Positions 56,635 through 64,000 of a stretch of DNA of 64,000 nucleotides are shown here, piece after piece. The DNA is taken from positions 1,178,001-1,242,000 of the forward strand of contig JARUPY010000190.1 of assembly GCA_029817715.1 (NCBI GenBank), given 5' to 3'. The stretch is from Melastoma dodecandrum. Lineage: Eukaryota > Streptophyta > Magnoliopsida > Myrtales > Melastomataceae. Below the pieces are notes generated by a model. That model saw nothing but the letters and a program-made list of their open reading frames with translations. It searched no databases and was not told where the DNA came from. The translations under genes were made by a program, and so were the position numbers. Within the stretch, counting starts at the first letter, position 1; every line of letters begins with the position of its first letter.

Positions 56635-57389
56635 TCATATGTGATTATAAGGAATAGTATTAGTGATGGCTTGTGTTGATGATAAATAATTGTCGTGGCC
56701 ACGCACGTGTTTGTTGTACTTTCGAATGCAGTTAATGATATAAAACGGATTCTCCATTGAAATGACACTCCGTCGATCATTGAAGCTGGTCTTTCGGTAC
56801 TGATAGTAAATGATCGACCGCGGACAAACGTTTAACCTGAGTTTCCGACCGGAAAATACCCTAAAGACACGATACTATGATGCAGGAGGCGCCATTACTA
56901 GCCATGCCCCGATGATTACAATGATTGTTTGCTTTTTTTGTTTTAACAGAAACCCTAGGAATCACTCGCGTTATAGTCCCGTTCTTTGCCGAGGCAAGCC
57001 ATTACCGAAACTCCGAAGCATGGTGCAACGAAGCAGAGTTGGTAAAGCCTTTGCGCGTGAACCAATTACGAATTCGTATGCACCGTGCGCAACAGCGTCG
57101 GGCATTGAAATATAACTAAACAGATTAACATGCACAACTCATACATTTCAAATCCTGCTGTATCTGTATTTGGAATTTCGAATTAGAACTCAGATACTTA
57201 GAAGAGATTTCATTCCCAATTACACACCACAAATAAATAAGCATAGGCAAAAATGAACCATTAAAATAAAAGACTCGTGTGGATAATGTTATTTTGTAAA
57301 TCTGATACGTAGTTGTCTTAATTAGAAGAAACCAATTTACCATTTTTTTAAAATTGCCATATTTAGGAAACCATTTTTTATGTATATCT

Positions 57390-57940
57390 TTTGGCAAAAT
57401 ATTATGTACTCAATTTTGAGTCAATTTTATGTTTTGTTATTAATTTAGTTTATTGTATAATTTTGTCACCAACTTTTATTTCTATTTTAATTTTGGACAA
57501 TTTTAAATTTCTTCTAGCGAAAGTTAAACAAGACCTGACCCGTGTCATATAATAGTAGAGTTTCAACCTCTCATTCATTCGCCTCATAATCCACTTTACC
57601 CGCAACCCATAATAGAACATCATCTGACCTTATCGATTTTGAGTATTTTTTGACAGCATCAGAAACAATCATCCAACTTCGGCTTCCAATTCACTTGATT
57701 TCTCCATCAAAATTTTAAAATAATAAACATACGAGAGATTTGAATATTTTTTTCCCATTTTTTTATTTTTTTTCTTTTTTTGCCGATAAATAAAAATTGA
57801 CTATTAAGGTCTGTTTGGCTTATGCTAATAGAATTCAAGATTAAAAAAAAAAAATTTGGAGAAAAAATTATATAACAAACTAAGTTAATGACAAATAGAA
57901 AGTTGTCTCGAAAGTTGAGGCCATAAACGTATATTTTGTC
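57390..57940. mobile_element. MULE-type MITE, copy B, inside the array
   Basis: It is the same family as 24434-25011: inverted repeats contain GGCAAAATAT / ATATTTTGTC, TTAGTTTATTGTATAATTTT against AAAATTATATAACAAACTAA, and the inner word TTCTTCTAGCGAAAG. A 9-bp direct duplication TGTATATCT flanks it (57381-57389 and 57941-57949). The unit sequence resumes on both sides, so it entered after this unit had formed. It is non-coding. Confidence 0.82.
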
Positions 57941-59034
57941 TGTATATCTGTGTTTACATACTTATTAATCTATGAAAAAAATAGAATCGTTCCTTATTTT
58001 AATTTAACAAAAAAAAAAGAAGAATCAAAAGCTCAATTGTTTCCTTTATTCTACCATTAGAACAAAATATTTTTAAAGAATTTATCAATATTTTCTCTTC
58101 CTTGCATGTAAAATTCAATAAAATTTTTACGAAATTCGAATCAAGTAGCCGAACTTCATGGGACTAGGCTCAAATTCGTCGACAGGTCCTTTGGGAGTGG
58201 CAATGCGAATGCCATGTCGGGCTGAGGTTTATTTCCTTTGCCCGAGCTCGTTCATCAACATGTTTTAGAAGTTCATGGCTAAAGTTCGCGTTAATGATGA
58301 AAGATTTGGATCATACAGAAGCTGAAAGTAGCAATACAACATCTTCTATTAAGGACTAATGCCCCTCTCCATCGTTGTGATATATAGTCAGTAAGAAGTA
58401 ATTCCTAACACACTCCGCCGATGCACGATGGTACGCATTCTCTTGTCACGTCCTTATTCTCGGGTTCTACCGCAAGATCAACAAAATGGAGTTGAATAAA
58501 CTTAAAGAAAGAGCACAGGGTATAAATTGTGATCCTAAGAATGGGTAGAGCGGCAACCATGCATTTGTAAGTTTGTCAGACATTTAATGATAAAATTATT
58601 CAATTGTTATTATTATTATTATTATTAACTATTGATTTCGAAAATTATTATAATTTTGTATTCTCATTCAAGAGGGTTTTGAAAACAAAAGGATAAGGTA
58701 AATAAGGCCATTAATCCCAATTCGTCTCATTTTAATGTTTTTTTATACATAGTAAGTAATAGAAGGTAATTTTAAGAAGATTTTCGTACCAAAATTGTAC
58801 CATCTTTTGCTTGCTTTGTGAAAAATTGGGTCCAGCAGGCCATTTTGTTATTACCATTTAAGGCAAAAGGGTGAAGATATAGTAGATATAATTAATATAA
58901 TACTAATAATAATAATGATTCGGATGACTAATCTCATTTCCTTCAGCCCCATTATAAATTGCAGTGGCTGCCACACATATTCCCTACCCATTCATTATCA
59001 ACACCAGCGAAAGAAACGTTAAGAGCTTATTCTC

Positions 59035-59473
59035 ATGGCTTCTTCCAAGGGACATGTCCTCGCAACGCTTCTCACGATCCTGATGTTACTCGTGGCACAA
59101 TCGCCGAGATCGGCAGAGGCCATCGACAGCTGCAAGGTCGCATGCTTCCTTGGATGCGTCGGCCGTAACCCATACTTATTTCCCGTCTGCGTGGCCGGTT
59201 GCTTCCTTTCGAGCTGTAAAGTGATTCCTCCGGCTTCCGACAGCCCTCTGATGGATTGCAAAACCGGTTGCATCATGTCCAGGTGTCCGCGCCAGCATCA
59301 GGGTAACTGCCGATGATTTTTTTCTTGAGGGAACATGGCTTTTACCACGTTCATAATTCTTTATATTTTAACGCATAATCTTCGTGGCAGGTGCCGACAA
59401 CGAGAATACCAAGCGATGCGTTATATCTTGCTCGGACCGTTGTGATGCGGAATACATGAAGAGTCACTTCTGA
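59035..59473 (+). CDS. Secreted cysteine-rich thionin-like peptide precursor, array gene 6 (B type)
   Basis: Exons 59035-59302 and 59391-59473 join in phase to 116 residues; the intron is 88 nt. The first-exon protein differs from gene 4 only by Gln for Pro before the junction (HQG). Exon 2 reads ADNENTKRC against AVDENTKQC. All 12 Cys are kept. The leader is short by several bases (CCATTCATTATCAACACC). A TATAAAT box lies at 58953-58959. The MITE copy B sits about 1.1 kb upstream of its ATG. Confidence 0.8.
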
Positions 59474-61411
59474 TCACATGTGATGATAAGGAATGGTATT
59501 AGCTACGACTTGTGTTGATGATAAATAATTGTCGTGTCCACGCGCGTGTTTGTTGTACTTTCGAATGCAGTTAATGATATAAAACGGATGTTCCATTGAA
59601 ATGACACTCCATCGATCATTGGTCTTTCGTACTGCTAGTAAATGATCGACTGCGGAGAAACGTTTAACCCGAGTTTCCGATCAGAAAAGACCATAAAGAC
59701 ACGATACTATGATGCAGCAGGCGCCATTACTAGCCATGCCCCGATGATTACAATGATGTTTAGTTTTTCATTTTAACAGAAAACTTAGGAATCACTCGCG
59801 CTATAGTCCAGTTCTTTGGTGAGACAAGCCATTACCGAAACTCCGAAGCATGATGAGGCGAAGCAGAGTTGGTAAAGCCTTTGCGCGTGAACCAATTACG
59901 AATTCGTATGCACCGTGCGCAACCGTGTCGGGCATTGAAATATAACTAAACAGATTAACATGCACAACTCATACATGTCAAATCCTGCTGTATCTGTATT
60001 TGGAATTTCGAATTAGAACTCACAACTCATAATACTTAGAGGAGATTTCATTCCTAATTACACACCATGAACCATTAAAATAAAGACACGTGTGGATGAT
60101 GTTTTTTGTAAATCTGGTAATAGTGGCCTTAATTAGAAGAAACCAATTTACCAGTTTTTTTGATAATTGCCATACTTAGGGAAATATTTTTTTCGTAAAT
60201 CAAATAAAATACTCAAAGTAAATTAGTTCCAACCTTCAAAACGGGAAACCGTTTTTTTTTATGTATTTCTTTTTGTTACATACTGATTAATCTATGAAAA
60301 ATAGAATTGTTTCTTATTTTAACTTACAAAAAAAAAAATTGAAAAGCTCGTTAGTTTATTCATGGCTACCATTAGAACAAAATATTTTTAAAAAATTTAT
60401 AAATATTTTCTCTTGAATGTAAATTCAGAAAAAGTTTTACGAAATTCGAACCACGTAGCCGAACTTCATGGGACTAGGCTCAAATTCGTAGACAGCTCCA
60501 TTGGGAGCGGCAATGCGAACCCCGTGTCGAGCTGAGGTTTATTTCCTTTGCCCGAGCTTGCGTTAATGATGAAAGATTTGGATAATACAGAAGCTGAAAG
60601 TAGCAATACAACATCTTCAATTAAGGAAGGATGCCCCTCTCCATCGTTGTGATAGATTAGTCAGTAAGAAGTAATTCCTAGCACACTCACAGATGGTACG
60701 CATTCTCTTGTCACGTCCTTATTCTCGGGTTCTACCACAAGATCAACAAAATGGAGATGAATAAACTTAAGAAACATCACGGGTACGTTAAAAATTAAAA
60801 TATATAATATGTCAGGTGCGTAAGTTTGTAAGTCATTTAGTAATAAAAGTATTCAATTGTTATTATTATTATTATTTTTAACTATTGATTTCGAAAATTA
60901 TTACAATTTTATATTCTCATTCAAAACGTTCTTACTTTTGCAAAAACAAAAGGATAAGGAAAATAAGGCAATTAATCCCAATTCCTTTCATTTTCAGGTT
61001 TTTTTATACATAGTAAGTAATAGAAGGTAATTTTAAGAAGATTTTCGTACCAAAATTGTGCCTGGTGAAAAATTGGCTCCTTGCCATAAAATTATAGGAA
61101 AATTAGGTTAGAAAATCACATTTGATTTTCGAAAATTCTCATATTTAGATTCCTCTAAAAATGTAAATTATAATATTTTAAAATAAATTATTCAAGCTCT
61201 TCAAATCTGCAGGCCATTTAAGAATATGTTATTACCATTTAAGGCAAAAGGGTGAAGATATAGTAGATATAATTAATATAATAATAATAATAATAATGAT
61301 TCGGATGACTAATCTCATTTCCTTCAGCCCCATTATAAATTGCAGTGGCTGCCACACATATTCCCCACACATTCATTTCACTATCAACACCAGCAAAAAG
61401 AGCTTATTCTC

Positions 61412-61859
61412 ATGGCTTCTTCCAAGGGACATGTCCTGGCAACGCTTCTCACGATCCTGATGTTGCTCGTGGCACAGTCGCCGAGATCGGCAGAGGCCCT
61501 CGACCCCTGCAAGCTCGGGTGCTTCCTTGGATGCATCGGCCGTAACCCATATTTAATTCCCATCTGTGTGGCCAGTTGCTTCCTTTCGAGTTGTAAAGTG
61601 GTTCCTCCGGCTTCTGACAGCCCTCTGATGAATTGCAAAACCGGTTGCATGATGTCGAGGTGTTCGCGCCAGTATCAGGGTAACTGCCGGTGACCCTTTT
61701 CCCGACAGAACATGGCTTTTTCCATGTGTATAATTTATTATTTTACGTTTTAACTAATGCATAATCTTCGTGACAGGTGCCGAGGACGAGAATACCAAGC
61801 AATGTGTTATATCTTGCTCGGACCGTTGTGATGCGGAATACACGGAGAGTCACTTCTGA
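61412..61859 (+). CDS. Secreted cysteine-rich thionin-like peptide precursor, array gene 7 (A type, last copy)
   Basis: Exons 61412-61679 and 61777-61859 join in phase to 116 residues; the intron is 97 nt. The first-exon protein is identical to gene 3. Exon 2 ends EYTESHF, with Thr replacing the Met of all other copies. The leader (CAGCAAAAAGAGC) matches gene 2, so promoter and body have different closest relatives. An upstream in-frame Met at 61340 is disregarded for the same reason as in gene 2. A TATAAAT box lies at 61334-61340. The 3' spacer decays into unrelated DNA after about 62310. Confidence 0.8.
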
Positions 61860-62319
61860 TCACATGTGATGATAAGGAATGGTATTAGCGATGGCTTGTG
61901 TTGATGATAAATAATTGTCGTGTGCACGCACTTGTTTGTTGTACTGTCGAAGGCAGTTAATGGAATAAAACAGATGTTCCTTAATTGAAACGGCATTCCG
62001 TCGATCGTTTAAGTAGGACTTTTTGTACTGCTAGTAAATGATCGACCGCGGATGAAGTTTTAACCGGTACGACCTTCCGACCAAAAAATGACCATAAAAA
62101 CACGATAACGTGATGCATCCCGGGCTACTATGAGATAATTACATGAGTTTGGCAGTTGTCTTTCATCTGGAAAATTTACAAATCAAATGCAGCATGGTCC
62201 CGTTCTTTAGCGACTCAAGCCATCACTCGAATCCACGAATCATGCCACAGTTGAAGCAAACCTGGTATAATCTTTGCACGTAGAACAAATGCCGAACGAC
62301 AAGATCCCACGTTGCGCAT

Positions 62320-64000
62320 TCTTTACATGGGGGATTTCCACTTGCCGTTAAAAATGCCGCGAAGTCGATTCGTTTCCGGGCATAATCCGAATGCGCGCTA
62401 TTTGGTCTTGGGGTTTCTATCTTACTTTAACACAAGAAAAAACGATTTCTCATTCCTTACTCTTGTCGCCGTAGTGTTAACCAGACACACATGAGAAACT
62501 CAAATAAATCGTAGGGAATCAGACAGAGTCCTCAATGGGAACAACAACATCTGAGCCTTTGCAAGGGTAATGAATGAGACAACCATGTCCAAATTTGCTT
62601 CTAATGACTGACCCACTCACTTTAGGAGAACAAAAAACTACAATTATTAAGGAATTGTCCTTGAAATTTCAACTTAAACAAGAACTCTCATTTTTTTTTT
62701 GTCCTCAAACTTTTCAAACTTCGACGATGAAATCGATATTTTTTGAATTTTCAGACCATCACTTTATTTTCACTTCTATTTGATTTGACTATTTAGTAGA
62801 ATTATTGATGCATGGTGGGATGATATTCACTTGTTTCAGTTGGGTTACATGGAATAAGAAGGAATGATGAAGAAAATTAAAAGACGACTCCACTTCTCGA
62901 AACCCCAGATGGGTTTCTATGATTTGATTAATTAATTTATTTTTTCCGAAAAAGAAAAACAATGAAAGAAATATATTATATATTATTATTATTTATTAAT
63001 GGGATCCAATTTGCAGAATATGTGGATCACAATATTTTGGGGGTGATCAAGAAGCCGCCGGTTGGATCCGACAAAAGTTTTCCGCGTTTTAGGAATTTTT
63101 ATTACCACAAAACGCCAAAAAAAGAAAACGAAAGTAAGAAAGATCGAGGGCTGCTTAGATTCGAGTCAACGAGTCAAACGCTGGCTCTCTCCCCCACCAC
63201 TTCAAAATCAATCATTACCAAAAACAAAAATCCCCCACTCGACACGGCAAGAGCGTTAATAAACTAAAATATTTAGAAAATTAATGCTAAAAATTTCGAA
63301 TTTTCGACGTGAAAGTTGGGTTACGTCCATTGTTAAGTCTCACATGCAAGTTTAATAAGGTTTCACTCCGAAATCAATTAGTTACAAAAAAAATGGTTCG
63401 CTTACCGTTATATTCTAGCTCGTAAGCTCCTGGGTTTGCGACGTGAGACTTGAGTTTTTACGCTCCAACACGGCAAAACACGGGGAATTGGGAATCGAGT
63501 CGGAAAGCAAGTGTTCGATGAAGAGTTAAAAACGATAGAAGTTTCTAGGCTCTCTCTCTGTCTACCTCCGTCGAAACACAATTCACGTGGTCGGTTCCCA
63601 CCCCCGTCGGATTTGGACGTATGGGGATGATAGAGATGTTGTGTGATCTGTCTTTTGGAGATTCTTGTTTCAATCCATCCCACAGTTGTCCATGTGAAGA
63701 AACGCATCGTGTTCCTCTTCGAAAGCGGTATCACTTGGATTACGTCTCATCTTATTCGCAAACGAATATATAAGCATAAGCTCGTAAGGTCGCAACCCCT
63801 TATCGGATCGGATTTCGGAGGACACGCCGCGACCTTCTAAGCACTAAGGGCGAGCGAGTTTACGCGACGTGCTCTCGACCCACTAGATGCATAGAAAGCG
63901 AAATAAGCCGTGCATCGGACTCGTACGATCGATCCAACTCTTAGATATTTCCACATGAGTTGGGGCTTGAGTGCCCCAACTTCCACGGTTCGAGTACATA
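62320..64000. other. Right flank of the array, no gene supported
   Basis: Several frames of 60-108 codons are open, the longest on the minus strand at 63408-63734, but none shows a family motif, a signal peptide or believable splice partners. From 63400 the base composition becomes less AT-rich, which may announce a gene or repeat beyond the edge. Confidence 0.4.

Larger units (their letters stand above)
34240..62310 (+). repeat. Tandem array of seven cysteine-rich peptide genes (units of about 2.35 kb)
   Basis: Start codons lie at 35137, 37812, 40181, 42528, 56187, 59035 and 61412. Spacing is 2675, 2369, 2347, 13659, 2848 and 2377 bp. Removing the 11.3-kb retrotransposon and its 5-bp duplication brings the fourth interval to about 2330, and removing the 551-bp MITE and duplication brings the fifth to about 2290. 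Each unit has upstream spacer, TATA box, two exons and a conserved 3' spacer. Recognisable but diverged unit sequence at about 34250-34420 and 62040-62310 marks the margins. Confidence 0.9.

Noticed and set aside
62312..62494. Short + strand frame right of the array
   Set aside because: 60 codons, no motif, no splice context.

Overview
The window is nuclear DNA from a flowering plant, most likely a eudicot. Its genes have GT-AG introns, are AU-rich between exons, and belong to plant families: LIL3, CBL, CLASSY, RLCK-VII kinase and FLZ zinc finger. It also carries a Ty3/gypsy retrotransposon of the plant Tat lineage. I cannot name the species from sequence alone.

Left part (1-31.7 kb), ordinary genes. 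In order: a chloroplast LIL3 gene (39-1528, +); a membrane-anchored cyclophilin-like gene (1846-4354, -); an ABCB-transporter relic (about 5290-6190, +); an isoflavone-reductase/PCBER-like gene broken by one in-frame stop (6539-7813, -); a long-inverted-repeat MITE (about 9840-10316); a calcineurin B-like gene of the CBL1/CBL9 type (11500-14977, +); a CLASSY-type SNF2 remodeller gene (16590-20547, -); a decayed NPSN-type SNARE (about 22100-23340, +); a MULE-type MITE with a 9-bp target-site duplication (24434-25011); an RLCK-VII kinase gene of the PBL19 type (26433-28562, +); and an FLZ zinc-finger gene (30530-31673, -). For the seven gene models (LIL3, cyclophilin-like, PCBER-like, CBL, CLASSY, kinase, FLZ) I resolved every coding exon from splice sites and phase.

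Right part (about 34.2-62.3 kb), a tandem array. Seven copies of a gene for a small secreted cysteine-rich, thionin-like peptide sit in repeat units of about 2.35 kb, all on the + strand. Each copy has a TATA box about 75-95 nt before the ATG, one intron of 87-97 nt and two exons. The precursor is 116 residues, with 12 cysteines after the signal peptide arranged as four CxxxC-x(3-4)-C triplets. Copies 3/5/7 and 4/6 form two alternating types, the signature of amplification by unequal crossing-over of a two-gene block. No copy has a broken reading frame.

The array is interrupted between genes 4 and 5 by an 11.3-kb LTR retrotransposon on the minus strand (44254-55579) with a perfect CTTTA duplication, PBS, PPT, gag, protease, RT, two RNase H domains and integrase. 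It also has an oppositely oriented ORF region between pol and the 3' LTR. Its LTRs differ by only about ten substitutions, yet gag-pol carries several frameshifts and stops. A second copy of the MULE-type MITE lies between genes 5 and 6. The last 1.7 kb shows no gene I can support.

All calls come from reading the sequence. No database search was run.
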